From Pyronema omphalodes (Eukaryota; Ascomycota; Pezizomycetes; Pezizales; Pyronemataceae): 64,000 nt of DNA. How positions within the stretch are numbered: position 1 is the stretch's first letter; each line of letters starts with the position of its first letter. The stretch covers positions 1-64,000 of the forward strand of contig JAJJXM010000052.1 in NCBI GenBank assembly GCA_024516155.1, written 5' to 3'. Shown one piece after another: positions 36,632-49,447 of this stretch. Under the pieces are notes generated by a model. It worked only from the letters and a program-made list of their open reading frames with translations, did not search any database and had not been told where the DNA came from. Position numbers and translations under genes: made by a program.

Positions 36632-37620
36632 CTACTGTCTCTGGTAAGTAACCTTAACAACATTTTCTCCCAATAGCATACCACCCATACCCTCCTTCGC
36701 ACTAATAGCTCCCTCCAAGGTATCAAACTCCACGAAAGCAATTCCCTTTCTACCAGGTACCATACGGACCTCCTTAAACGCCTCAAAGCGACCAAACAAA
36801 CCGTTCAAGGTCTCGGCCTCAGTATCATCAGGAAGATCACGCAAGAACAAAGTAGTGTTAGGAGGTAGGTATTCGTCTGGAATTTGAGGAGCAGCAGCAG
36901 GAGCAGTGGATTTGAGTCCGGCGGCGGTTTTCTTGGGTTTGTTGTCGGCGGTAGCAGCGCTGGGAAGACGTGCCAACTCGAGGGCGAGGGCAGCTTGTTT
37001 ACGTTCTAAAGATAGGCATTAGAATACCCCCGAGGTGCAATGGGGGTGTAATGCGGAGTGGGGAAATATAAAGTTGGTATAAAGGAATGCGAGCGGAGTG
37101 CAACGCAGGGAGTGCGGGGGGTAGTAGTGTATGATAGGAAACCCACCTTTCTCTGCCAATCTCCTCCTCTTGTGAGCCTCAAACTCTCTAGAATCCTCTC
37201 CGGCCTCTCTCTTTACAGTAGCATCAGATCTCGTCTTTGCGAAGGCGAGAACCATAGGCTTTCCGAACAAAGGAAATGCCTGAACTTCACGGATAGCATT
37301 CTCTGCTGACTGAACAGAGTCGAAAACTACGAATGCTTGTCCTTTCGCTTTGAGGTTCTTCTTTGCTACGATTTCGAGGATTGTGCCGTATTGAGAGAAA
37401 ACGGCTTCAAGGGATTGCTTGAGGAGGTCGATTTTGACGGATTCTTCGAGGTTGCGAACCTAAAGTTGAAGATTAGCTGGGTTGTGGGCTGGTGATTGTA
37501 AAGGTGGAGACAACGAACATAGACACTGGGACACAGTTAGTAATTGGACTATGAGTGAAAGAATGTAGGGAGGACATACGTGCAACCTGGAGCGCCGATG
37601 GGAACAGTGGTAGCGGACAT
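36632..37620 (-). CDS. U1A/U2B''-like spliceosomal RRM protein
   Basis: This is a two-RRM protein of the U1A/U2B''/SNF family that binds a snRNA stem-loop in the spliceosome. Four exons are inferred: 37620-37580, 37525-37519, 37459-37147 and 37005-36632, with introns of 54, 59 and 141 bp, giving 244 aa. Exon 2 is a 7-nt microexon (TGTCTAT). Only its inclusion yields the RNP2 strand CTVYVRNL, with TACTAAC branch and CCCAG acceptor upstream and GTTCGT donor downstream. RRM1 RNP1 reads KGQAFVVFDS. The linker is basic (HKRRRLAEKERKQAAL). RRM2 contains TLFLRDL and KGIAFVEFDT. Fungi usually have one such protein, equivalent to yeast Msl1 (U2B''). It is tandem with the agmatinase gene, 407 bp apart. 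Confidence 0.92.
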
Positions 37621-38027
37621 CTTGAAGCTTGCAGATATGGTGGTGGAGGAAGCTCAAGCTGCGTGTCGTGAACGAACTAGTTGTGCACGCGTCGCGTTGC
37701 TGTAAAGTCTCGCTTAGCGCCCAATGCAACTGATGCAATGCAGCTGTGCAGAACCCTAAGCCCTGAGCTTGGCCATCAATTGATTTATTTCAGAGATTAT
37801 GACGATAATAATGAAAATAATGATTTTCAAATAGCTGAATTGAACTGTAATAATAATGTTCTAAGACAATGTGCATCAAGCTTCTTGAAAGATCCTGATT
37901 CACATGAACTCACTCGTAAACAAGACACGAGGGACATCTTGTGATTGGGGGATGCAATTTCCTTAACAATATGGTACGCATACATGCAAAAATCCACGAG
38001 ATTTGTTCCATACAACGATTTGAAAAA
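37621..38027. other. Spacer upstream of the U2B''-like gene
   Basis: It holds the presumed promoter of the minus-strand gene at 36632-37620 and the 3' flank of the agmatinase-family gene. No gene is seen. Confidence 0.6.
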
Positions 38028-39752
38028 CTAAAGCTCATCTTCCACCCTCTTCCCTCTCATATCACCCATCCTTGACAAACTGCCCTTCTTCACCATCACA
38101 CCCATAACCTCAAACAGTACATCCGCCGCCGCCATAGTAGTCAACTCCGCATTCGTATCATAAGCTGGACTAACCTCCACCACATCCGCACCCACAAAAT
38201 TAACACCCTCAAGACCCCTAATAATCGCCCTCAATTCCCTTGTTGTCCACCCACCCGTCTCCGGGGTACCTGTGCCTGGTGCAAAGGCCGGGTCGAGGGT
38301 GTCAATATCGATAGAAAGATAAACTGGGTTAACAAAACCAACACGGGCAATGATCTTATCGATTACACCCTGTACTCCAATTGAGTCAATTTCTCGGGCT
38401 TCTATCAAGGTGAATCCACAGTAGCGGTCGTTGGTATAGTCCGATGGACCGCTGAGGGTAGTACGTATTCCGGCATGGATGTTGGTGTCGTTTTTTAGGA
38501 GCCCTTCCCGAGCAGCACTAGTTTCATCAGCCATCACTCATTTAGGCGACTCGAAATTTTTTATGGTCCCGAGATTTCCCCAATAGGACCGAGGGTGGAG
38601 GAATAAGTAATCTTACTGATAAAAATAAGTGCCATGATTAATAGCTGCAGTTTTACTCGGTGCACCCCCGAAAACTTGCGGCTTCCAAGTATCCAAATGA
38701 CTATCAAAATGGATCACCGTAATCGGGCCGTAAGATTTATGGATGCTCCTCAAGATCGGTAGGACTATGGTATGGTCGCCCCCTAGAGTTATGATACGGG
38801 GGAGAGTTTTACCTGAGATGCTCGGACCAGGAATAGAGGAGTTGGTGAACGGGGATCGGGATAGAAGGGCTTGGTGACCTTGCTCGATTTGGCGGATGGC
38901 ATAGGTATTGTCGTAACTATGTCATACAAAGAACCGTTAGAGTTTCCAGGATATATTGAGTTTCTTGCGTAAACAGGCTTAAGCGAAGGTGAAAGAAACG
39001 TTGACATAAGGTCTAGAAGAGTCTTGAGACAAGTATAGTTTAAAGGAGGTGATGGTTTAAGGTGATCTGCCTCTATTAAGGGTGTTAAGGTTGATTGTAA
39101 GGGTAGTTGGGTAAGAGCAGAAAACAGCACGTTACGGAAATAGCATCCTATTTGTCCCATAAGTTTATATAGCATTTTTACACCTCTGGAGTACATGCGC
39201 TTTTGGAATGTACTCTATTGAAAAGCAAGGAAGGGTTGAATTAGAAGAAAGGAGAAATAAACGTACGAAGTTACGGGAATATCCCCACAATCTAGTACCC
39301 TTGCCCAGGAATTGAAGGGGTTCACATCAAGGGGGACGTTGTAACCGCCACTGACAACGTTAATAGTTGAGTAAGTGTTGTACTTTCTGAAATACGAGCC
39401 TGGATTACACCTACTAGAGATTGAGTCTCCTCGAGCCCTGTCGTATTCCAGAAGGTCCAAAGCGGGCACCAGGACGGTAGGAGGTTCCGGTATCAAATGG
39501 AGCCCCGAGGAAGGCAATGTCGAAAGCTTCGGCAGAAGATGAGAGACAGGGGAAGTAAGGGAGTCGCCCAAAGGTGGTGATGCCAGAGAATATAGAGTCG
39601 GCTTGAGTTTCGCCGTCGCCGGGGAGGGAGTTGTACCAGAAGCTTTGTTTGTGAGGACCTTGGGCGGAGAGGAAGACGGAGGGGTCGCCTTGATGCTCGT
39701 GTGCAACTGCACCTGAAACAATTGACAAAAGAGTCAAAACTACGGAAAGCAT
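38028..39752 (-). CDS. Secreted agmatinase/arginase-family (ureohydrolase) enzyme
   Basis: This family hydrolyses guanidino compounds (agmatine to putrescine and urea) with a binuclear Mn centre. Four exons are inferred: 39752-39415, 39350-39267, 38916-38617 and 38517-38028, with introns of 64, 350 and 99 bp, giving 403 aa. A signal peptide ([17 protein letters not shown]) indicates secretion, as in the fungal secreted agmatinase subgroup. Metal ligands are visible in [15 protein letters not shown] and [45 protein letters not shown] is the family's N-terminal signature. The 350-bp intron is unusually long. It contains a short open block (TFQKRMYSR), but the direct join [19 protein letters not shown] matches the family better. 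Substrate is inferred. Confidence 0.92.
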
Positions 39753-40817
39753 GATTGTAAAATAGAGTTTTCTCTTCTTCGAATTGTAATTGATTTCAAT
39801 TTCTTGCAGACTATAACTAAAGACAATGTCTTTTATCTGAGCGCCTCACGACAATAAATCGGCTTCTCATAAGAGATTATTACGTACTGAAACCCTTCTA
39901 TGGGGTAATTGTATCTTTCTCGGCCTGCGTTTAGATGACTCTTTATATTTTTTATATCATCAATCACTCGTATTTCTTGAAATCGTCTAGCCGCTGCGGG
40001 GCAACATCCCTACCCGTCGGCGCCGTAAATACCGAGAAACGGAACTAGTAGGCTGCCGTTGGCATGGAATTCCGGCTGTTTATCAAGCACTGAAGTGGGG
40101 CAGTTATGGGCTATTTTAGGCCGTCTTATCTTGCTTTCCGAGGTGAAGCAGATCACTGATGATATCCGTAGAAATCTTTTCCGCACTGGCAATTCTGTAT
40201 GAGCGGTTATGAAAATCCATATCTATCAATCTAGCTCTTGGATCTTATTATCTGTGACATCCATTTCTTACAATATTCCTCCCACTATGGATACTGAACT
40301 TGATGCTCCCCGGAAAATTCCAATATCTTCGGCCGTTCCCGTCGACGGATGGATTTTCTGGAGGAATTGATCTTCATACATACATTATCGCTTCGGAACT
40401 CGTATGTCTAACCTGCAAGATAACTCTACACTGCCGTTTACTAAAGATTGCTGCGACTTTTGTTCATATTTAACTCAAATGTCCGTCTTACGTTACATGA
40501 GATCTGGCTGAATTGAGTATTCCGAGTTCCTTATCGGCATAACATCACAGATTATGTATCTAGATACTTGTATTACGAAGTTTACAGGATTAATTCTGTG
40601 GTTCCAGATTGCATGTCGTGAAACTCCAAACAAACTCCAGTCAATATCAAAATTAGTCTTCGCAAGCAGCTGATAATTTTCTTCTCATCGGAAGACAGGA
40701 AGTTGTAAATGCAACGTTAATCCATTACTATGAACTCTAATCTAAGTCTAGCCTTCCCAAAGGTATCTTAACAATTCCAAATCTAAAACTCATGTCCAAC
40801 GCCAGTACTTTTCAAAA
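39753..40817. other. AT-rich spacer
   Basis: This is the promoter side of the agmatinase-family gene and 3' flank of the MATE gene. No gene, tRNA or tandem repeat was found. Confidence 0.6.
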
Positions 40818-42590
40818 CTAAAATCCACCAGACTCCATCTGATCCCCATCGTCCAGCCGCTCAAACGCCTTCTTAACCTGCAACTTCCAATCGCTAAAGA
40901 TAACCAAAGCCCACTCCATAGATCCCACCACGTACAGCGCAATGCACTGTCCAACCCAAAGACCCTGTAATCCCCATCCGTTGAACGCCAAATGAATTCC
41001 CAAAGGTAGCGCTCCAAAATAATAACTGACAATATTTACAATCGCTCCAGTGTGCTGTCTTCCCATTCCTCTGAGTGAACCGCCACATGACCCTAATACT
41101 CAATTAGCATTTTCTTGATTTTCCTTGTATCGTCAAAGCAGAAAATACATACCGTTTAAACCATCTGCAATCTGGAATAAGGCAACATAAGGTATAACTT
41201 GAGCGGTGAGTCTGACCACCTCCGGATCCTTATTAAAAATCAAGGCAAACGTATCCCTAACCACCATCATTCCAATTAAGACCACAGTGCCAGTAACAAT
41301 ACTGAGGTATGCAGCAGCATTGGCAGCTCTTTGGGCACCCTTTGGATCTCGTGCACCAAGTAAGTTTCCAACTCTATGAAACAGGTAATGTAAGTAACTC
41401 CCCGTTATATTTCTCCGGAATATTAGAGTGTATTACTTACCGGGTAGAAGCAGCAATTCCAATGCCGAATGGTATCGTGTTTAGCACTTGATCGGTCGTC
41501 ATAATTACACTTTGTGCAGCTAGAGAAACGGTTCCTAGCCTTCCAGCTGCTAGTGCCACGATTTCAAACGCCCACTAAAATTTAATGTTAGTATGATGCA
41601 TCATGTATGTTTTAATTGCCTGTATAAGGAAATTAAGCTTACCCATTCGGTTCCAACCATCACAACTCCCAGCCCAGCTAACCGCGCAAATGTAGAAAGC
41701 CCACTCAAAGCTCTCTTATCAAATCCACCCCAACTCGCAAGTCCTCCTGCAAAGTATCCATAGACCACTAGTCCAATAAACGAGAGCCAATACGCCACAC
41801 CCGTAGCCAAAGGAGCACCAATCAATCCAAGATTCAATTTGTAGACAGCAACCCAATTCAACAAAGCGCTCAAAGGGGAAGTAACAAGCAATACGGTAGT
41901 GCCACCTCCAACAATTCCTTGAGCTTGAAGGAATTTTTTCGTAGCCTCGAAATAGATATAACCCAATCCACCAGGAATTAGACATTTCAAAAAGAGACTA
42001 CTATCCCTTGCAATCTGTGGTTCTTGGCCTAACCACAAAAACAGCGGTTCTGAGAACCACCACAGCATGCAGACGGGTGCATACATGCCTCCTAACACGA
42101 GGAAAGCACGTTGCAGCAGGATTCCAAGTTCATGCGGGTCTCGGGAAGATGTGAAACTGGTTGAACAAAGGGTATCTAATGCTGTAGTTCCACCTAATGC
42201 TAATAGCCAAGCTGTACACATGGCAAACATGTAGGAAAAGGCGGCAGCTGCAAGATCCTGAGGTGAAAGACGTCCCACTATTAAGACACTGGCGGTTTGG
42301 AGGGAGTTTTGTAGGGTGTAGGCGAGGATTACTGGTATGCTCATACGGAGAAGCAACCAGAATTCTTGGAGGGAGGTGTTGGATGGCTTTTCTGGATAGT
42401 CTTCATAGTGGTCATCATCTTGGTCTGTGGTGCCATATGATGATGTTGCTGATTTTGGAAGAAGTGATGAACGCTCTGTAGGATATTGTTGAATATTGTT
42501 ATTGAAAACCGATATAGGATTTCCAGTGTTGAAGGAAGGTGTGGACTGATTTTTTGTCGTAGCTACTGAAGTATGGCTTTTTTTCGACAT
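40818..42590 (-). CDS. MATE-family multidrug/organic cation efflux transporter
   Basis: This is a proton- or sodium-coupled exporter of the MatE family, like yeast Erc1. Four exons are inferred: 42590-41643, 41574-41441, 41373-41153 and 41092-40818, with introns of 68, 67 and 60 bp, giving 525 aa. A hydrophilic Ser/Thr/Asn-rich N-terminus (about 75 residues) is followed by about 12 hydrophobic segments. MATE signatures include [37 protein letters not shown], the central [22 protein letters not shown] and [14 protein letters not shown] after the second junction. The C-terminal tail is short and acidic. The specific substrate cannot be read from sequence. Confidence 0.95.
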
Positions 42591-44245
42591 GTTGAGGTTG
42601 TTGAAAGCTCAAATCAGTAGTGGGAGGGAAGAGTTTAACTGTGAATCTTCAACTGTATATCCGTCGCATGGCTATATCTAGTGTATAAACATCCTTTGTG
42701 ATTGACGCTATCAAGGGTAAGACAATTTAGCACACGACGGGATCAACGCTCAGCGAGGTATAAAAAAGGCAAGGGGATACGACGGATTTGCAAGGTCAAA
42801 CTGCCCTTAACATCCTTAACAGCCTTGAGGTACGTTAACACGTAACTTGAAGCGCTACTTACGTACCATAAACATCGTTTAGCATGATATATATCATAAC
42901 AAATTGATGCGTTGCCGGAGGATTTCGGCATTGATAATTCTATTACTTTATGAGGTTAAGTAATTGGTAGTACTAGAATAGAACTGGTACCGAAGTTTCT
43001 AGCTCGCAGTAGCTAAAGCTGTGCTGCAGCCCAGACTTTAACGTAAATTTCAAGAATAGGTGGCGAAGTGAGCGCTTCAAATATCCAAGTTTCGGAGACT
43101 TTTTGGATTTTCATTGCGCCGCCGTAGGCGACATTTAGACAGTTCGGACGACAGGCGAGACTTTTAGCTTCTAGGCGTGAGTTGTACCAAGAAGTTATGG
43201 ACTAGAAATTGATATGTATGTCTAAAGGGGGTCCTATGGAATGAATCATATGTATACGGATGTACCGTAAACCCAGGTATTCCGGTGATATAGCGCAAAG
43301 TAATCAGTGTTATGATATCATAAGAGATTATTTATGCGCGCGTGAATGTTGTATCCACTCCCATTAATTTTTACAATCTGGGGTAACATAATCTGGAACG
43401 GAATGACAAACCAGAAATCTTATCGTTATCAATTTACGTAAAGTATTTTTTGCCGAGCCCGCGATCCCGGAGGCCGAAATATCGGAGAACGGAAAATACA
43501 TAACGCTGCCTAGCGGGGAGATAAGCTTTACTTTGGTTGCACGCACGTGCCATAGCGCGTGTATGGCGCTTGTCGCTTAGAGCACGGTAACCATCTTCTA
43601 ATTGAAGCAATTGAAGGGGCACAAGTTACCAAGGTCATTGTCACGTCATATCAAACAGCATCTCACAGTGCTAGAAAAACTGCCCTTGTACCAAACTTTG
43701 GGTATTGTGCATCGCAGAATTTGCAATTGCCGAAGTATGGCAATGTCGGATGTTCTATATATTTTCCGTCCATTCCATAGTTACATCCAACGTCGGATGA
43801 CAGCGTCGTCGCGGGTACCCATGTCATTCCATGGAAAACTTTCATCACACATGGTGATTAGCGATAACAACACTCAGATATCGCCGCTTCGATATCGAGG
43901 CTACCAACAGCGCCATATACTATCCTTACGGGATACAACAACTTGTCTATACCCGAAGATTCAGAGGGCTGAGACAGTGCTATCGCATAAAACAGCTCGT
44001 TTGCATATCAATTTCGTTTTCGGATAGCCATAAATCACCGCGTTCAGCTTCGGTCTCATTGTTCGTGGTCGCCGATATACTGTAAGATTTATGTATCATT
44101 GCTCATGATACATTGGTCTAGGTCCAGTTTTCCCCGGCTAACCCGTGGTACTTGCGGTACTTTAAGTTGGTTCAGGCCCGCTTTTTCGGATTAAACTTCC
44201 AATTTCCATTCTCTATCGAGACATCAGACCGGTTATTTTTCCCCA
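42591..44245. other. Gene-poor AT-rich region between MATE gene and MFS relic
   Basis: No intact gene is seen. Several short frames on both strands at 43360-44030 are interrupted and might belong to an older decayed sequence, but I recognise no domain. Confidence 0.45.
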
Positions 44246-45935
44246 ATGGTGTTCACCGGCGAGACATCCGTCCTCAATGACTCGGCCGATGAAAAGAAAG
44301 TCAAAATTGTAGTTGGTATTCTCATTACCAGATCATATGATCAGGAACAAGGCACGATGCAGGAGTCTGGAATTTAGAAAGACGGTATCAGGATTTTTCC
44401 AATTTCGACAAAAAGATCCTTTCAATTCATTAAATTCCCCCAGAGTCCGGAAGTTGAAGTGTAGGAGTATTGCAATGTCAATTCCGTTGCACTCACCAGA
44501 TAAACATGCTGAAATGTTAATGCCCTTTTAAACTTTTTATTCACATACCTGACCACAACTACCATTCCTAGCTTCCCATTAACGCAAGGGCAATAAAATA
44601 TCCGCTATTCCCAATTTAAGTGGACCGTTGCGATACCAGCCCTAGGGCTGACCGTTGGACCGCTGATATGGTCCTCACTACCAGATATCTATGGACGTCG
44701 AGTGATAATGATCATCGGAATGAGTATTGCACTTGCAGTTGTCCCTGGCAACAACGGATACATGGCTGGTAAGAACTGATGTAATTTTTGTGCAACAGAG
44801 GTTGACTTTGATAGCACGGTTCTCCCAGAGATTCAATGTATCGCCGGCAGCTACCTTCGAGGTTGCTATTATCAATAATTTGTTCCTTGAGCACGAAAAG
44901 GACCAGAAACTGTGGATGTGGGTGCTAGCCCTGGATATCGGACTATTGATTGTGACGTTAAATATATTTCTTTTTTTGTCCCATCATGGTGATACCAAGG
45001 AGCAGTAGGTAAGTTGTGATGTTGATGGACCGATACTGGGTGCAATAGCATACCGCCATCATGTTCGGAACCCTTCTCGTGGTTGAACTCTCATTTCTTC
45101 CGGAAGCTTTACACCCCTAAAGCCTCATGCTGAAGAGATTAGGCATGGTTAAAAGGCCAGAAAAGGTGGAGTTGAGAGTTGTATGCGCTCCAGATACTTC
45201 GTACACTATTAATCTGCCATTCCTTAATCCCCGTCCAGTCTTTGGTATCAGCATCCAAAAATCTTATAATGCCTTTTCCAATGTCCTCAATACTTAGACA
45301 TATCCGAATAATTTCATATAAGATTTCTTTTACTCATTCGCCATGTACCAATAGACTTTCCATCATCACCTATCCCTCGGTGGTATATGCCTACTAAGGG
45401 CTCCTTTCTATACGCCTAATCCTCGGTACCCTCGCTTTCAAGCTCCTCTGTTCCTGCCAATTAAGCGACATAACTGTGCTCTGTATCGCTAAACGCAAGA
45501 ACAACATCTGCCTTGTCAAGCCGCGCCCGTAGCCAATCTACCCCTTCAGCATAACACCTCATTCGGTCTGATGGTATGGAGTACTTCCATTGACCGTGAT
45601 TATCATTGGATAGTCGGACAGATAACGTTTTTCTTTTTTGCCGCAGTGATTCAAGTGGGGAACGCAGTGTGGTCTGCATATGTGGTGGATTGTCATCCGG
45701 AACACCCTATGAGCTTAATAACAGCCTACGTTGCTGAACGGAGGCGTATTCGTGAACCGGTTTTTTATTGCGCTATTGTTGGATGAAATGGGGGTTTCGT
45801 GAAATCTTAGGGGAACAGGTGATCGTAACCGCGGCGGTGATAGGGCTGGATACGATAGGGTTGAAGGTATATGGACGAAAGTTGAGAGACTGGAGAGGTC
45901 TACCAACGTGGGTGTCGCCCGAATATTCGATTTAG
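44246..45935 (+). pseudogene. Decayed MFS (DHA1-type) drug transporter
   Basis: Scattered blocks in changing frames match a fungal major facilitator drug/polyamine transporter in order. At 44246 there is a plausible start followed by an early stop. Near 44405 lies a DPFNSLN...R segment like the cytosolic lead-in of the family. At 44621-44765 is a transmembrane pair ending in SLPDIYGRRV, the DxxGRR loop motif. At 44817-44960 is SQRFNVSPAATFEVAIINNLF with EHEKDQKLWMWVLALDIG. Near 45064-45116 is FGTLLVVELSFLPEALHP. At 45650-45735 is GNAVWSAYVVDCHPEHPMSLITAYV. Multiple stops and frameshifts separate them. One relic intron (GTAAGA..CAACAG) is visible near 44769. No intact product is possible. Confidence 0.85.
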
Positions 45936-47044
45936 ATTCCAGAAGTTGGGTTTGGGGTGAAGCTGAAGTTTGGCGTTTGTATATTTGTGTTTTTATTTTT
46001 CGAGGCTATGGTGATTTTTTGTGTTTCGGTGGCGAGTAGGCCATTTCGTTATTGATTTGAGAGGGCAATGGCGCTGAAAAGTCTCTGGTACTTCTCATGC
46101 ATAAGAATTGTCGGTGTGAATGTTCATGCAGCGTTATTTCCTTTGTTTAGCTTTTATCGTTGTTGTTTCTGATTGAAGAAGTAAGAAGAGCTGAGGTTGC
46201 GGAAGCTATGATACTCGGGGTTTCCATCTCGTAATCAACCTTGCACCTCTCGATCAGCTAACTCTAGTACGTAACAGTAATTCCAACTTCGACCACCGAG
46301 TCCGGAAGATGTACCGCGCCGTATTTAGTTTATTCGGCGAATTATACTTGGCAGAAAAACTAAGAACGGCGGGAAAAGATGCTGGGGAAGCGAAGCGCAA
46401 CGTGGTCCGAAGGAGTAGTGTCCATAAGTCTCGAAGTCAAGAAGAAGTTTTGTGCTCCACGGAGAAACCAAGATGGTTCGCGGGCGCCAGTCCAGCTGAA
46501 ACTGGGGTAGAGTAACCGCTTGCCGGGCCGCAGCGAGTGATAGAGCTCCACACATCCTGTTTTCCCTCAAAAGTACTTTCCACCTCCATCATCACAAAAC
46601 TTCAGAACTTTCAAATTTCAACACATCACATCACATCACATCCACCAAAGACTAAAAAAGAACGCCATTACAAAAGCATGGCTCATTTCGTTTTCGAATT
46701 CGTATTGCCTGCGAATGGAACAAGGATGACAGGCTAATCCGACGGAACGGGAGGAATCTTGGAGCTTGTGAAGCCCGTGGATCACACGACATCACGACTA
46801 GAGTACGCGAACCAAGGAAATATCTACAAGGAGAATTCTCAACATTCAGAGACTTTCACATAAGAATTTCAATTAATCGTATATTCATAAACATGCATAA
46901 CCAACTATGAACATAACTCATCTAGCCTATGAAATATCATCCCAAAAGGAACCCAGAAACGCCAAACAAAGGCCACCATCTAAAGGCACAATCGTACACT
47001 AATCCCGCCTCTTTCGACCTCTAACCACCCGGGTCCCCGCAGCT
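45936..47044. other. Gene-free stretch
   Basis: A plus-strand frame at 46309-46515 and antisense frames there have no recognisable domain. ACATC repeats occur near 46620-46640. Nothing else was identified. Confidence 0.5.
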
Positions 47045-47638
47045 TCAAACAACTACCAAAACGGCCCCAATCGCCGCCGCTCCCACTACTCCCAGCGCCG
47101 CTCTCACCGCTCCCGCATCAGAGCATACATATCCCTGCGATCTCCAATACGCACAATCCGTCCTCCTATGATTACGGTCCGCAACCACAGTAACCGTACT
47201 CGTCGGCCCAATCAACGTAGTAGTGTATGCCGCATCCGCCGCCACCGTTGCAGTTCCCTGTACATTTCCGCTGCTATTACTATCCCCGCATCCTTCTCCG
47301 ATTCCCGAAAGGTTGGTTCCGCAGTTGTTGATACCACTGTTTGAGGTACCAGTGTTACCAATTCCACTGTTACCGCAACCAGAGTTGCCGGAACCGGAGT
47401 TATCGCAAGTTGTAGCGGGCTCTGGAACCGGTGCTCGGGGTAGAAGGTCAACGAGAGGGACGCCGTTGGGAAATTCGGCGGAGGGCGGAGTGGCTGGCAA
47501 CGGGCGGGCTACTGGCGGAGCGGGAATAGTAGGTGCGGTATTGACGGAACTGGGATCAGGTACGGCGGCGGAGAGAGCGGAGGATATTATGGTGAGCTGG
47601 AGAGCAAGGAGACTCGTAAACGTGACGGGAAACTGCAT
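47045..47638 (-). CDS. Small secreted, probably GPI-anchored surface protein
   Basis: This is a single-exon protein of 197 aa. It has a signal peptide (residues 1-24, with a hydrophobic LLALQLTIISSALSA core). A Pro/Ala-rich segment (about 30-75) follows, then a Gly/Asn/Ser region with NSG/GNSG near-repeats and several cysteines (about 80-120). A Thr/Val segment (TTTLIGPTSTVTVV) comes next. The C-terminal hydrophobic tail (ALGVVGAAAIGAVLVVV) preceded by small residues (SDAGA) fits a GPI-attachment signal. There is no enzymatic domain. A cell-wall or surface role is inferred from architecture. Confidence 0.82.
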   Translation of the reverse strand: MQFPVTFTSLLALQLTIISSALSAAVPDPSSVNTAPTIPAPPVARPLPATPPSAEFPNGVPLVDLLPRAPVPEPATTCDNSGSGNSGCGNSGIGNTGTSNSGINNCGTNLSGIGEGCGDSNSSGNVQGTATVAADAAYTTTLIGPTSTVTVVADRNHRRTDCAYWRSQGYVCSDAGAVRAALGVVGAAAIGAVLVVV

Positions 47639-49447
47639 TTTTTTTTGTTTTGATATCCCAGGGTTTGGTTGTGACTTTTCGTATTCCTGGACTTGGTTGC
47701 GCTTTTGGATATCTGTGGCTTCTTTGGCCTCGTTGGACTTTGTTAAGCTTCGTTATTCAGCTGTAGGATGTTTCTGTGTGATGTGGAAAGGTAAAAGAGT
47801 ATTGGAGAGAGAAGAACTCAGAAGATCAAAGTCTAAAAGGTCACTTGCACATCCCGAAAAGTGAATCTTTAATTCGGAAGGTTGGTCAAGGGACGCGCGC
47901 GACACACCTTCGATACATCATTTACCATGATGGGAGTTACCAAAGTCCCACCAGAGCACCACGAAAGCCCCGAATAGTAACCATTTTGCCTTGCTAGCCG
48001 GTTTTTGTTCAGTTTCTCATCGCACGGCGTAACCTTGGTGTGGTTGGCATCATAGCTGGCCGAAGCCGGGCAAGCATGGCACCAATCCGGCCTGCAGAAA
48101 AAAAAACACAAGAGATCCTTGTGCGGTGCGGATATACAGATGAGATTTAATTACATACAGTCATGTACAAACCAGATGGCAGTGCATCGCAACGCATCTC
48201 GTGCATCGCATGGAACTCCGAAATGGAAGTTATTTCTCGAACCGAAGGAAGCTTTATGTAGGGCAATGGTGCCGATTGGACAGTTTACATCTCGACACAC
48301 ATATCATTCCAATCCTCCCCATTCTATTATCATCGCTATTATTACACATCTCTAGCGGCCATCTATTGGATTCTCTCCGCTTTCTCCACAGACAGCGGAA
48401 GCAATGCAAGGCCGATTCAAAAAGAAAAAAAAGTACTCAAGTGCACCATATGTAGAATCCCAATAGCCGTCCTGGCCAATTAGATACCAATATCACAGCA
48501 ATGGTACGCGCGTCTCCCAGCCTCTCATAATTCTAACCTACATACATATACGCTTTGGTGGATGAGCACATCGCCGAGTTTCGAAGCCGAGTGGAGGCCA
48601 GTCATTAAAGAGCCGCTTTTTCAATTTCGAATGTATGCCACCGGGATTCGGTTGTTTCTGATCAATATACTGTAGCCCGGATATACCGTTTCTGGCCGCA
48701 TTCCCGCCCTGAGATCCCATCGATGACCTGTGGCATTTATATCACTCGACTACAGATCCTATATTTCCGCCTCTCTATCATATTCGCCGTAAAAGCTTCT
48801 CTATAGTCCATTCAATTGTTGGTATACATATATACACCAATCTATACACATGATCCACCAATTCTAGTCTCAAAGTTCTTCAATTCCGCATTCCGCACTA
48901 CCCGCAGCATTCTGCAGAACAGCGGCGTTTGTCTCATCCCAATCTATCACTACTTCACAAGTCCCTAAATACCATTAATCCCCCCTCTGGTCTTAGGTTG
49001 GCATACGATCTGTCGCAGCTGTCAAATATCCGCGATCGTACATACATCCCGTACATACCAGACGTCGCCAAGGGATCAATTGCCGCAAAAAGCAAAAAGT
49101 ATATAAAAAAAGTAAAAAGTAGAAAAAAAAAGCATCTAGGTTAAGTAAAAAAAGATATGATATGATAGGAGTTGAATTAAAGCCTCGAATCCATAGATTG
49201 GATTGTAGTGATTGGATTCGATGTGACACTGATGCCTACATGGTGTCTCGAGATTCTATATTGGTGAAGCTCAACGGTTGTCTAAAGTTTCAAATGTAAT
49301 TCCCTTTAATCTGCAAAGTGCTAAGTAGTGTTGTTTTTTTGCTTCCCCGGTGCAGGACCAAAGGAATTTGTTAGAATATGGACATGTATAACGAAATTAA
49401 AGGCGGGGGAGAGGTGAGAAAAGACAGAGCGAGAAAAAAAAGAATGT
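47639..49447. other. Gene-free stretch
   Basis: This is the promoter side of the secreted protein gene and downstream sequence. No supported gene was found. An A-rich run with AAAAAGTA repeats sits at 49085-49160. The pol III terminator of the next tRNA is at about 49434-49441 (A-run on plus). Confidence 0.55.
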
